Assembly (NCBI GenBank): GCA_963580455.1 | Contig: OY756965.1 | Span: forward strand, 21,364,902-21,428,901 | DNA: 64,000 nucleotides | From: Euonymus europaeus | Lineage: Eukaryota > Streptophyta > Magnoliopsida > Celastrales > Celastraceae | Reading direction: 5' to 3' | In this document: piece by piece, positions 12,955 to 23,997 of the stretch | How the letters are laid out: every line of letters begins with the position of its first letter | Numbering within the stretch: position 1 is the stretch's first letter | Notes under the pieces: model-generated | Told to the model about the DNA's origin: nothing | Database searches by the model: none | The model's input: only the letters and a program-made list of their open reading frames with translations | Translations under genes and position numbers: made by a program

Positions 12955-13081
12955 CTAGCTGCCCTGTGCAGCGATGGTATCTGCCGGAGCTCTAGCTCTG
13001 TAAGGAACAGACCCCTCTTTACCTCCCTCATCCAACTGGACAACTTGCGCAAAACTCTCTGACATCTGCTTGATGAGATCA
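12955..13081 (-). CDS. Terminal coding exon of an unrecognised gene
   Basis: On the minus strand an acceptor (ATCTAG|T) at 13082 opens a frame that begins SDLIKQMSESFAQVVQLDEG (first codon completed by the previous exon) and ends in ADTIAAQGS followed by TAG at 12955-12957. The composition (charged, amphipathic, no low-complexity drift) looks like a real protein end. I do not recognise the family. It probably belongs with the minus-strand exons at 14920-15228, but I could not find intermediate exons that join the phases, so the complete model is open. It may be a small nuclear or cytosolic protein; no targeting signal is seen. Confidence 0.45.
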
Positions 13082-13380
13082 CTAGATAAATAATGTTACA
13101 TAACTTCTATGATCATTTTCGCCAACAAACCCTACAGCCATCAAGTTAGCTTGCTGCCTCTTTTTTTCTCGCATAGTTCTCCGTCAGTCTTCAATTGATG
13201 TATTACTGTCGTAATTCTTAGAAATGTTCAACATCACAATGCCTTGCTCCAATTTCACATGCGACATTTTAATGATATATTCAAGGACAGTAGGATGATG
13301 AATTTATGATTGTACACAACTAAGACAGTAAATAAAATTCTTACTTCTCAAGTGTTTAGATATACAGTAACATGAAAACA

Positions 13381-13506
13381 AACGTCGAATTTTTAAATCA
13401 ATTTTTGTAAACTAGATAAACAAATTTCAAAGAGAAATTCTATAACGTCGAATTTTTAAATCAATTTTTGTAAACTAGATAAACAAATTTCAAAGAGAAA
13501 TTCTAT
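13381..13506. repeat. 63-bp tandem duplication
   Basis: Two copies, 13381-13443 and 13444-13506, each starting AACGTCGAATTTTTAAATCA. The matching part of copy A (about 9310-9370) has a single unit, so the duplication postdates the block duplication. Confidence 0.9.
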
Positions 13507-13574
13507 CAAGGCCTTAGTCATATCATTTCATTTCAATTAAGTAATCAGACTGAATTCAAAGGACAAGTAGGAAG

Positions 13575-14919
13575 GAGACAACAATCACTGAGAACAAATG
13601 CAACCAAGGAATTGAATCCAGCAGGAAAAGAAGCGGAGTCAAAACAGCAAAAACATAATACACAGTAATAGGTTTCTTCTTTAATTTAAAAACCAAGACA
13701 GAACTCCCAATTATGTGAACACCAGTAATGGACCAAATGTCAGTGAGAGTAAAAGTAATGGACCATCAAATATCATTAGAACTCTCTACAGTTATAACAA
13801 AACAAATTCAGAAAGGGAACAGGAGACTGATTCTCAGCAGTCGAGAAGTTTAACACGGATCAGCAACTATGACATATTGTGCATACCACAAAAAAATATC
13901 TTCAATTTTTGTGCAACTGGGTTGAGAACATATTATTCCCCAGTGCAACAGGTCTGGGGATCGATAAGTAAAGAGATGAAAATCAAAATATTAACTCATA
14001 GGTGATCCCATTACCAAACCTTGAGCATTGGCATATGAGGGATACTCTCCCATTCACCATTAGCATTTTCATAACCTAACATTATATTACATGTTTATTG
14101 ATAAAAGAAAAAAGGTTGTGTTTCGGCAAAAAGTACAGATAAAAAAGACACAATACAATGTGCTAAAATGGAGTTTAAATCACCAACTTCTATTATGATT
14201 ATTGGAGCACCTCTAGACCTTTTCATGAACAACATAGCAACTTTCTTTTTCTAAAAGACTAATACCATGATAATCCTCAAAAGATATTCTTTTAACAGTA
14301 ACAAAAATTACATTAGCTGATAAAAAACACATGGTATAAACTATAGGAATTCAAGGTTATGGAAACCCTAGTAATTTATATGTCTCACATGACTTGCTGA
14401 AGGGGAAAAAAGGAAAATAAATTCCATTGAAGCTTACTAGATCAAAGATTGTTATAAAATTCATAAATTCAAACCAGTGGAAATCATAGGAATTTGCGTC
14501 TCACATGACAGTTGAGGCAAATGAAAGAGAAGAAACTTGGCTCAAGGTTAGTAGATCACACAATATTCGAGAATTCAAGCTGATGTAAATTAGACATTTG
14601 CATGTCTCAGATGACTTGTTGAGGCAAAAAGAAAAAGGAAACAAAAAGAAATTTGAAAGCAATTTACTAGATTATACACTATCATCTTTGACTAAATCTA
14701 AACACAAGACTAACCGTTCATAAAAATTGCGAGAGAGATTAATCCTAAGTCTTACAGAGATACTATTTTTATCTTTTATACCCTAAATAAACATAGCCAA
14801 GTTTTGACCACAAAGGGCCAGAAAGCCATATGTTTCACTGGTAAAGGAAATGTACTCTGAGAATGGACACCACAATGGTGGTCCATTTCAAAACAGGTCC
14901 AATGGAATGAGGCACTAAC
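13575..14919. other. Probable intronic DNA of the unrecognised gene
   Basis: Lies between the candidate exons at 12955-13081 and 14920-15228. No exon with clear splice sites and coding character was identified; the open frames here are short and compositionally AT-driven. One or more small exons may be hidden. Confidence 0.35.
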
Positions 14920-15228
14920 CTCTATAGTAGAAGGACTGTGCCTGAAGGGCATAGACAATTGGATGGGAAGATCGTGTGATCTCTGCCTGAACCAATGGAT
15001 CCTAATTGACTAGCAGGATCCCTTGGATGGGCTATTGCAGCAGCATCCTGAGAAGTCTTAGGAAGAACTGACATCTCATTTTGCGCTGAAATAGGCTGTT
15101 GCTTAAGAGACTTATGAGAAAGTAAAATCACTGTCGTTAAAGCATTGTATATTGTCAAAAGGAATGGAATCAAAGTGTATGAACAACTACCTGCTCCGTC
15201 ATGTTATCTGATTCGGCACGTTACTCTT
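14920..15228 (-). CDS. Candidate 5' coding exons of an unrecognised gene, possibly frameshifted
   Basis: Small exon 15191-15228 (acceptor ATGCAG|AAG, donor CAG|GTAGTT) holds ATG at 15202 and encodes MTEQ. The next exon, about 14920-15095, continues in phase with NEMSVLPKTSQDAAAIAHPR and then SQLGSIGS. After that, the open frame and the plausible protein diverge. The continuous frame soon reaches TAG, while a shifted frame reads EITRSSHPIVYALQAQSFYY up to a good donor (AGAG|GTTAGT at 14920/14919). Either a one-base shift has broken the gene or an exon boundary was missed. A non-coding first exon may end near 16727 (CCTG|GTATCT). Family not recognised. Confidence 0.4.
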
Positions 15229-16800
15229 CTGCATCTATGATCAGTTGGGCATAGGAAATGTTTGAGTGTCAATGAATTGCCAAGCACAAATGAATAATAG
15301 TAAAGAATGATATCAGTTTCATCATTAACTAGGGAAGTATTGACATTAAAGCTTCTTTTCTTTCTTTTTAAAGATCACTAAAGCTTCTTTATCGTCATTC
15401 GTCACTGCAAGCATCAACTCTGGTGACCCTGTGAAGGAAAAAAACCACGATCTTATTAACAGCATTCAAGAAATATGACAACAAAACAATTGATATAAAT
15501 TTCAAGAAGTAACTTATAAATTGTATACAAAGCTGTAACAGAATAACGGGAAAAAAAATACTAAGCAGAAATTTCCAAGCATGCAATCCTCACATTGCTC
15601 ATGGCCGCAATGTCCCTCATTCATCCAACACTCCACACTTGCCTTTTTAGCGCCTTCAAGTCCAGGCAAAAAGGCTACGGGTGCAACTTAGCAGAAGATT
15701 TCTCTAACTCTTGTATTGCTAATAATTCTTGCAACATTGTCCATTCCATGACTACCACTATTCCATAATGATAATTTCATTGAATCCAATTTTTAAATTT
15801 ATGATAACAGATTTATGTTGACAGAAAGATAGGTGCTTAACATAGAATACTAGATGGTTTGTTCTGTTTAATAACTCAAAAAAAAAAAATGAGGTCCATG
15901 TCACAATACTTTTTTTTAGGCAAGTCCTTGACACAATACTACACTTGCAGTTCTCCTCTTCAACAATGCCACATCAAATTCACTTAAATCATCCTCCTTA
16001 AATCCCCCTTCATGAAAGAGGCAAAAGGGAAATGGCTAACATGACGAATAGTTGTCAAAAACACCACCTAGTAGGATCTGTTAACACTCTCAGTCTTTCA
16101 TTTTCACTTCAAAATTGATGCAAAACGGTATCTAATCCTGACTTGAAGCTACCTTAACGTAAACAAAATAGAGGATTTGGTAATTGACAAGAAGAATGTT
16201 ATCAAGTACATTTACTTATATAATTATCTCCAGTGACAACTACACACTCATGAGCATAGAAAATTACAGCCAACTGCAGATTTAATCTTGAACCCATTAT
16301 GAAAAATTATAATAATCCAGTAGATCATTGCAGACAATATCATACCAATATCATACATCTCAAAACAAGACACCCCATTAAGGTTCACCTTATTTCAGAC
16401 AAAAAAGGTTTCCATCTAAACCCATTTTCCATAATTCAACTTCATAAGTGAGCTAGAAACAATGGCTATCTATCCACAAAAGGATATAAAAAATTAAAGA
16501 CAAAGCAAACAAATAAACAGAGACTCAAAGTCACAACAAGAGGACTTGGGCTTCATCGCCGAATAACACAATAAAACCCAACATAGAATTCGATTCGACA
16601 AATCGATTGGTACCCATCAGATAAAACGCCCAAACATGATAAAAGATCCATCGATAAGCAAAATCAAGATCAAAGTATGAAGATTTTTTTTACATTTTAT
16701 TGCATTGGGAGACATGGGTAGGTGAGATACCAGGAGTACGATCTGGAGCGTGTGTGAGTGGGTTGGCGCCATGAATCGGAGAAGGATCTCTCAGAAACTG
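15229..16800 (-). other. Probable 5' intron and leader of the unrecognised gene
   Basis: A possible leader exon, roughly 16730-16800, is followed on the minus strand by a donor and a 1.5 kb AT-rich intron. An open stretch near 15600-15680 with several cysteines (minus strand) has no clear splice sites and is not called. Nothing else is seen. Confidence 0.3.
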
Positions 16801-17296
16801 TCACCAGAAACTAAACTTGAGTGCCACCGCTTAGTCTACATTATCCCAAGTGTATTTATGCGATACAGAGGAACACTATTCTATAGCAAACGCCAAACAA
16901 AAGTAAACGAATGTAATTAAAAATGTTTCATACTTTTAACAACATTCATAGCAGCATGCCAGTATTTATAAACATAATCTCTGTTTTAGAGGCGAGGATA
17001 AAACTCTCTATGTAGCAACTCGTTTTTATTTTGTATGGAGCTCGAGTCAACATGTTAAAGAAAAAAAATATAAATCTTACACTATTTTTTTTTGATAAAA
17101 TATAAATCTTATACTATAATTTTGTCTAACAACAAAACAAACATTATATTGTATAATAAATATACCATACAGGTCTAATATCATTTTTTTTCCAAACGAT
17201 ATCATTAAATTATACGTCAACTCATACAAAGATTAACTTATACATTAAATAATAATATTATATTATTCTATAAGGAGTCCCAAACAAGAGCCTGAA
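16801..17296. other. AT-rich intergenic DNA
   Basis: No gene, RNA or defined repeat recognised. Confidence 0.45.
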
Positions 17297-17931
17297 TGTC
17301 ATAATTTAGAGAGCAGTTAGAGAATATAAATGTTAGCTCAACAACACACTTGAGGGATTATTCCATATTTGGCCAAAAGACTTATGTGAGTTTTTTTCTT
17401 TTCTTTTCTCTAATAAGCGCTCAAGCATATTGAGGTTAGGCTTCTTATATAAATTAATTATTTTGGCTCTAATGCGAGGTCCCATAAGTGGGTGGTACAG
17501 GTTAGGATCCTTGCGTTATCCCTCACCTTGTGGGTGATCTATCCATAAGGACATTCAAAAGCCCCACAGGTGACCCAAACGCTAAATGGTTGGATGTTCT
17601 TAAATTTGACTCTAATGTGAGGCCCAACAAGTGGGTGGTACAGGTTAGGATCCTTGTGTTATCCCTCATCATGTGGGTGGTCTATCCATAAGGACATTCA
17701 AAAGCTCCATAGGTGGCCCAAACGCTAAATGGTTGGATGTTCTTAAATTTGAGCACTCTCTCTAATACCTGTCATAATTTAGAGAGGAGTTGAGAAATAT
17801 AAATATTAACCCAACAACACACTTGAGGTATTGTCTCACATTGGGCTAAATGTCATGTGATTTTTGTCCCTAAAAGTGTCCTCAAGTGTATTCAAGTTAC
17901 GCTTCTCATATAAACCAATTATTTTGGCTCT
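17297..17931. repeat. Nested repeat cluster: outer direct repeats around a 143-bp tandem pair
   Basis: The outer copies (17297-17471 and 17770-17931) both start TGTCATAATTTAGAGAG, share CAACAACACACTTGAGG and end ATTATTTTGGCTCTA; they differ at many sites. Between them is a tandem pair with period 143 (17468-17610 and 17611-17752) sharing GTGGGTGGTACAGGTTAGGA. The arrangement resembles a TRIM (miniature LTR element) or the remains of LTRs. I see no primer-binding site after the first copy, no coding region and no confirmed target duplication, so it stays unclassified. Confidence 0.65.
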
Positions 17932-18219
17932 AGCTCAACGACGTGGGACAACACTATATATGAAATAGAGTTTAAAAAATACAGATTTTGTGAAAATAAC
18001 TCATGTATTAGTCTTCATCGTTGTGAAAGTATAGGTGTTAGGTGCTCAAGTGATGTGGAGGATTTTGAAAATTTGAAAGGGAAAGGTTTAAAAGAAGAAA
18101 TTTTTATGAGTTTTGTCTGTATCAGGTATCATAGCAAACTTCATGAGAAGCTTGCATTTATATAAGAAAAGGCAAAAAAGATTGCATTAGATATCGAGAA
18201 GAGGAAGGAGATGTTAGAT
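17932..18219. other. Intergenic flank of the copia element
   Basis: Short unclassified sequence up to the copia target site; no gene recognised. It is continuous with the DNA right of 23519 before the insertion. Confidence 0.4.
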
Positions 18220-18224
18220 AAGAT

Positions 18225-18712
18225 TGTTGCACCAAGTGGGAAAAATGTTGTGGTAGGTTGCCTAAAACCACAATTTCAACATTCAACATTTCTTGCTTTC
18301 AACAATGGTTGCCATTGTTGAATTTGCAAGGTTGCCATTGTTGAATAATTACCTTTCCATTGCCTATATAAAGGCTTAATACCTCATTTGTAAATCACAC
18401 CAAAAACACAAACAAGTGTTTGAGAGAGAAAGAGAGAGGTGAGAGTGAGGGAGAAAAGAGAGGTTTTGTGTTGAGAGGGTTTTAGTTTTTTCTCCTAGTT
18501 TCAAGAGAGAGTGTCATTGTTCTCTCCTTGTTAAATTAGAGAGAAGGTTGTAATCATCTACTCCATACTGAATTCTTCTATACTGGTCCGTGGTTTTTAC
18601 CTTGTTCATTAGGGGTTTTCCACGTAAAATCTGTGTGTCCAATTTCGCCTTTATTATTTCAAGTTCATTGGAAGCTGCAATCCTGCTCGATCCGGACCGT
18701 CAATTTACAACA
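18225..18712 (+). repeat. 5' LTR of the copia element
   Basis: 488 bp, TG...CA termini. It carries a TATATAAAGG promoter motif near 18364-18373 and a GAGAGA-rich leader. It has one more base than the 3' LTR (AATACCTCATT versus AATACTCATT). Confidence 0.95.
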
Positions 18713-19011
18713 AGTGGTATCGAAGCGATTGGTTGGTTCGGGATTTGCTTATTCTCTTGAAAATCTGAGTATGCTCTGTGGTTGCAGCATTGTCTGACCT
18801 TCCACATCAGAAAAGTTTTCTTGAGATTTTTGATCAAGTATTCGTGGTACGGTTGTGTGGAAGTACTATCTAAAAGAAGTTATGTCTAGGAAAGTGCGGT
18901 TATTTAATTGCGCGCCGTTTTAAACGGAAGGCCCCCACTCTTTCCTGGGAACTAATTTGGAGGTACTATTCACGGTACTGTTCACAAAGTACTTGATTGT
19001 GATAAAAAGCA

Positions 19012-20796
19012 ATGGCAGCGAAACATGAAATTGAGAAGTTCAATGGGAGTAATTTCTCATTATGGAAATTGAAGATTAAGGCTATCTTGAGAAAAGATAA
19101 CTGTTTGGCGGCTATTGATAATAAGCCCACTGGAGTCACAGATGAAAAGTGGAGTGAAATGGATGGCACCGCAATTGCCAATCTTCATTTGGCATTATCT
19201 GATGGTGTACTTTCAAGTATAGAAGAAAAGAAAACTGCAAAGGAAATCTGGGATCATCTCACCAAACTATATGAGGCGAAGTCTCTCCACAACAAGATTT
19301 TTCTGAAGAGGAAACTCTACACTCTTCGTATGATTGAATCTACTTCGGTGACAGAGCACATCAACTCATTGAATACTATGTTTTCTCAACTCACATCGTT
19401 GGGATATAAAGTAGAACCAGTTGAACGTGCGGAACTTCTACTCCAAAGTCTACCAGACTCATATGATCAACTCATCATCAACCTCACTAACAATGTTCTC
19501 ACGGAATACCTAGTCTTTGATGATATTGCCGCTGCTATTCTGGAAGAAGAAAATAGGCGCAAAAACAAGGAGGACAGGTTGGCCGGTTCACATCAAGTTG
19601 AGGCTTTAACGATGGAAAGAGGGAGACCAATGGAACGTGGCTCAAGTGGGAGCCAAAATCATGGCAGGTCCAAATCAAGGAGTAAGAAGAATTTTAAATG
19701 CTACTTTTGTGGCAAGAAAGGACACCTGAAGAAGGATTGTTGGAAGAAGAAGAACGAAGAGAAGAACTCTCAAGAAAATGTGGCAAGTACCCCAGATGAT
19801 GGTGAAATTTTATATATTGAAGCAATGCCGATCACAGAAGGTGAAAGGAACTTTAGTGATACCTGGATTATTGATTCAGGTGCTACATGGCACATGACCT
19901 CACAAAGAGAATGGTTTCATCAGTATAAACCAATCTCAGGAGGATCAGTGTTCATGGGTAATGATCACATCCTGAAGATTGTCGGCATTGGAACCATCAA
20001 ACTAAAAATGTATGATGAGACTGTTTACACTATCAAGGAGGTGCGACATGTGGAGGGCCTGAGAAAGAATCTATTGTCTTTGGGACAAATAGATAGTCTC
20101 GGTTACAAGATCCAAACTCAAGATGGGATAATGAAAATTATTCGGGGCGCACTTGTGGTTATAAAGGCAGAAAAGCTGAATTCAAATTTATACAAGCTAA
20201 AGGGAGAAACTATACTTGAAGCAGAAGTATCTGTTGTATCAAGTAGTTCAAAAGATGAACCTGCAATGAAGTGGCATCTCAAACTCGGACATATGTCTGA
20301 ACGAGGATTGAGAATTCTTTCCGAGAAGAATTTACTCCCTGGTCTTACAAAGGTGTCATTACCCTTTTGTGAGCATTGTGTTACAAGTAAGCAGAATAGA
20401 TTGAAATTCAGTCTATCCAGTTCCAGAAGCAAGGATATTCTAGAACTGATTCACTCGGATGTGTGGCAAGCACCGGTGATATCTCTGGGAGGAGCAAAAT
20501 ACTTTGTCTCATTTATAGATGATTATTCCAGAAGATGTTGGGTGTATCCTATCAAGAGGAAGATGGATGTGTTTCCAGTCTTCAAAATATTCAAAGCCCG
20601 GGTGGAACTTGAATCTGGTAAAAGGATCAAGTGTTTGAGGTCTGATAATGGAGGAGAATACACTGGCGATGAGTTTGATGTTTTCTGTAATAAAGAAGGC
20701 ATCAAAAGACAGTTCACTACAGCATACACTCCTCAACAAAATGGAGTGGCAGAGCGGATGAACAGAACCTTGTTAGATAAACAAGGGCAATGTTGA
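19012..20796 (+). pseudogene. Copia gag-protease-integrase, 5' part of a frameshifted polyprotein
   Basis: 594 residues. The N-terminal gag carries FNGSNFSLWKLKIKAIL (UBN2-type). The CCHC zinc knuckle CYFCGKKGHLKKDC is near residue 235. The aspartic protease motif WIIDSGATWH is near residue 288. The GAG-pre-integrase His/Cys zinc site (HLKLGH then CEHC) follows, then an integrase core with DVW and FIDDYSR. The frame ends prematurely a few residues after GVAERMNRT, inside the integrase, because one base appears to be missing around 20776-20786. The remainder of the polyprotein continues in another frame from about 20790. Without that shift there would be one uninterrupted polyprotein. Start chosen at MAAKHEIEKFNG, about 300 bases after the LTR. 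Confidence 0.93.
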
Positions 20797-22949
20797 GAAC
20801 TGCAGGCCTAGCAAAAGGCTTCTGGGCAGAGGCAGTCAAAACCGTCTGTTATCTGATAAATCAGTCACCTTCGACTGCAATTGAATTGAAGACACCGATG
20901 GAGATGTGGACGGGTAAATCAACTGATTATTCAAAACTCCATACATTTGGAAGTGTTGTGTATGTGATGTTCAATGCCCAAGAAAGAACGAAGTTGGATC
21001 CAAAATCCAGGAAATGTATATTCTTGGGGTATGCTGATGGAGTTAAGCGGTATCGCCTATGGGATCCCACTGCCCATAAGGTTATTATCAGCAGGGATGT
21101 TATCTTTATAGAAGATAAACTCAAAGATAAAAGTGATGATAGCACGGAAAAAGAAAATTCAGAGACTACAATAGTTCAGACGGAAAATAAGTCTGAGAAC
21201 GAAGTTGCTTCTGAAGCAGCGCCAGAGCATGAGGTAGAAGAACATGTTGAGTCCGAGACTCAAGTTGAGGCTCCTACCGAGGCTCCAGAAATTCGACGGT
21301 CAACTCGAGAGAAAAGACTGCCAGTTTGGCACTCAGAATATGTTACGGAGTGCAATGTTGCATACTGTCTTTTAACGGAGGATGGAGAGCCATCAACTTT
21401 CCATGAAGCTAGAAACAGTTCAGATGCATCTCTGTGGATGACAGCAATGCAGGAGGAGATTGAAGCTCTCCATAAAAACAACACTTGGAATCTTGTACCA
21501 TTGCCACGTGGAAGAAAAGCCATTGGTAACAAATGGGTTTACAAGATCAAGCGAGATAGCAATGATCAGGTGGAGCGATATCGTGCTCGATTGGTGGTGA
21601 AAGGATATGCTCAGAAAGAAGGCATTGACTTCAACGAGATATTTTCTCCGGTGGTTCGACTTACAACAGTCAGAGTAGTCCTGGCTATGTGTGCTACATT
21701 TGACTTACATTTGGAGCAGTTAGATGTTAAAACTGCATTTCTTCATGGAGAACTTGAAGAAGAAATTTATATGCTTCAACCAGAAGGTTTTGCTGAAGAA
21801 GGCAAAGAGAACTTGATTTGCAAGTTGAACAAATCTCTATATGGTCTCAAACAGGCGCCGAGATGTTGGTATAAGAGATTTGATTCCTTCATTATTAGCC
21901 TTGGGTACAATAGACTCAGTTCAGGCCATTGTACGTACTACAAAAGGTTTGAGGGAGATAATGACTTCATTATCTTGTTGTTGTACGTGGATGACGTGTT
22001 GGTAGCAGACCCCAACAAAGATCGTATCCAAGAATTAAAGGCACAGTTGGCTAGGGAATTTGATATGAAGGATCTGGGACCAGCAAACAAGATTCTAGAG
22101 ATGCAAATTCACCGAGACAGAAATAGCAGAAAGATTTGGCTTTCACAAAAGAATTATTTGCAAAAGATCTTGCGTGGTTTCAACATGCAAGGTTGCAAGC
22201 TAGTTTCTACCCCACTTTCTGCTAATTTCAAGTTATCCTCAAGTATGTGTACTAGCAATGAAGCAGAGAGGATGGAGATGTCTCGAGTACCGTATGCATC
22301 AGCAGTGGGGAGTTTAATGTTCGCTATGATATGTACAAGACCAGACATTGCACAAGCAGTGGGAGTGGTTAGTCGATCTATGGCGAATCCTGGTAAAGAG
22401 CATTGGAATACTGTGAAGAGGATTCTGAGATACATCAGAGGAACCTCAGATGCTGCATTATGTTACGGAGGATCCGAATTTACTGTCAGGGGTTATGTGG
22501 ATTCAGATTTTGCAGGGGACCTTGATAAAAGGAAATCTACTACAGGCTATGTGTTTACACTTGCAGGAGGAGCTGTAAGCTGGGTTTCAAAATTGCAAAC
22601 TGTTGTGGCTCTGTCTACAACAGAAGCAGAATATATGGCAGCTACACAAGCTTGCAAGGAAGCTATTTGGTTACAAAGGCTATTGGAGGAGCTCGGGCAT
22701 AAACAAGAGAAAATTATGTTGTTTTGTGACAGTCAGAGTGCCTTGCATATTGCAAGGAATCCGGCCTATCATTCAAGAACGAAGCACATAGGAGTTCAAT
22801 ATCATTTTGTTCGTGAAGTAGTGGAGGATGGAAGTGTGGATATGCAAAAGATTCACACAGATGAAAACCTTGCAGATGTGATGACCAAGCCGATCACCAC
22901 TGACAAGTTTCAATGGTGTAGATCCTCATATGGTCTAGCAGATACATAA
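20790..22949 (+). pseudogene. Copia integrase C-part, reverse transcriptase and RNase H (3' part)
   Basis: 719 residues, fully open. It begins in the integrase C-terminal region (FWAEAVKTVCYLIN). The reverse transcriptase has LDVKTAFLHGELEEEIYM and the catalytic LLYVDDVLVA. RNase H has STTEAEYMAA and later KHIGVQYHFVREVV. It overlaps the upstream frame by 7 bases in a different phase. The ATG at 20790 is internal to the ancestral polyprotein, so independent translation is not expected. Intact motifs fit a young element with one recent defect. Confidence 0.92.
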
Positions 22950-23027
22950 GCAAGCATGAAGGATCAGTGTAGAAAGAATGATGTGGAGAAATGATAGATT
23001 CTCAATCAAGTCTCCAAGTGGGAGAAA

Positions 23028-23514
23028 TGTTGCACCAAGTGGGAAAAATGTTGTGGTAGGTTGCCTAAAACCACAATTTCAACATTCAACATTTCTTGCT
23101 TTCAACAATGGTTGCCATTGTTGAATTTGCAAGGTTGTCATTGTTGAATAATTACCTTTCCATTGCCTATATAAAGGCTTAATACTCATTTGTAAATCAC
23201 ACCAAAAACACAAACAAGTGTTTGAGAGAGAAAGAGAGAGGTGAGAGTGAGGGAGAAAAGAGAGGTTTTGTGTTGAGAGGGTTTTAGTTTTTTCTCCTAG
23301 TTTCAAGAGAGAGTGTCATTGTTCTCTCCTTGTTAAATTAGAGAGAAGGTTGTAATCATCTACTCCATACTGAATTCTTCTATACTGGTCCGTGGTTTTT
23401 ACCTTGTTCATTAGGGGTTTTCCACGTAAAATCTGTGTGTCCAATTTCGCCTTTATTATTTCAAGTTCATTGGAAGCTGCAATCCTGCTCGATCCGGACC
23501 GTCAATTTACAACA
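23028..23514 (+). repeat. 3' LTR of the copia element
   Basis: 487 bp, differing from the 5' LTR by one deletion and one C-to-T change (GGTTGTCATTG). Followed directly by AAGAT, the target duplication. Confidence 0.95.
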
Positions 23515-23661
23515 AAGATAGGCTTCATACTCTCAGATAGGTTTCTCCCCTGATCATGTTTGGTTAATGCACTGGAATTGAGATTATCATTTGTGACATG
23601 AATGGTTGTACTAAAACATTTGCGTATAAACAAGTCCCAATAGTAGGGGGATGCGTTAATT

Positions 23662-23997
23662 GAAGTTTTGGCCTTCCTATTTGTTGGTCAAATTGCTAAA
23701 AACTTCAATATTTTCCTTTTCATTCTTGAAGGTGATGCTGCAACGGTAGTTTCTATCATTCAAAGGAAGCTACTTTCTATTTCGGCCCAAGGATATGTCC
23801 TAGATGATATTCATTTGATTTTGAACTAGGTTACTCACCCTTTGGATCACTGTTTTCAATCCCAAAACCAAGTTGTTGATTCACTTGCTAAGTTAGGTCA
23901 TCTTTTAGAGTTTGATCAAACTTGTATTGTATTTGATGACATTCCTAAGGAAATCCCATCAGCTTATATCTCTGACTGTAATTCCCATTTGTTCTAA
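23662..23997 (+). pseudogene. Fragment of a LINE-type RNase H domain
   Basis: One 112-codon frame reads EVLAFLFVGQIAKNF, then LEGDAATVVSIIQRK, then QNQVVDSLAKLGH, the characteristic order of plant LINE RNase H domains. It has one internal TAG at 23827-23829 and ends at TAA 23995-23997. There is no upstream reverse transcriptase, because the copia element and unrelated DNA lie to the left. It is a second relic of the same class as the one at 10936-11460, on the opposite strand. Confidence 0.65.

Larger units (their letters stand above)
10027..13575. repeat. Diverged duplicated block, copy B
   Basis: Collinear with 7089-9425 but longer. Extra material includes a decayed RNase H fragment (10936-11460), an 86-bp tandem repeat (11552-11723) and a coding exon of an unrecognised gene (12955-13081). 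Matching anchors are at about 10027, 10560, 10754, 12055, 13195 and 13520. A sequence close to a Stowaway end (GGGACGAAGGGAGTA, near 10289) survives without a recognisable partner. Confidence 0.6.
18220..23519 (+). mobile_element. Near-intact Ty1/copia LTR retrotransposon
   Basis: The element spans 18225-23514 (5290 bp). LTRs 18225-18712 and 23028-23514 start TGTTG and end CAACA and differ by one base and one one-base indel that I can see. A 5-bp target duplication AAGAT is at 18220-18224 and 23515-23519. The primer-binding site TGGTATCGAAGC begins at 18715 and resembles the initiator Met tRNA complement. A polypurine tract lies just before 23028. Domain order is gag, protease, integrase, reverse transcriptase, RNase H, which is copia order; the gag and pol text resembles the Tnt1/Tork group. 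The near-identical LTRs imply recent insertion. A single frameshift near 20780 is the only lesion I see. Confidence 0.96.

Noticed and set aside
13715..14005. A 96-codon plus-strand frame
   Set aside because: Composition is AT-driven, there is no family resemblance, and it lies in a probable intron of a minus-strand gene.
17297..17931. A confirmed LTR retrotransposon
   Set aside because: The outer repeats are too diverged and lack a visible primer site, coding domains and target duplication; kept only as a repeat cluster.
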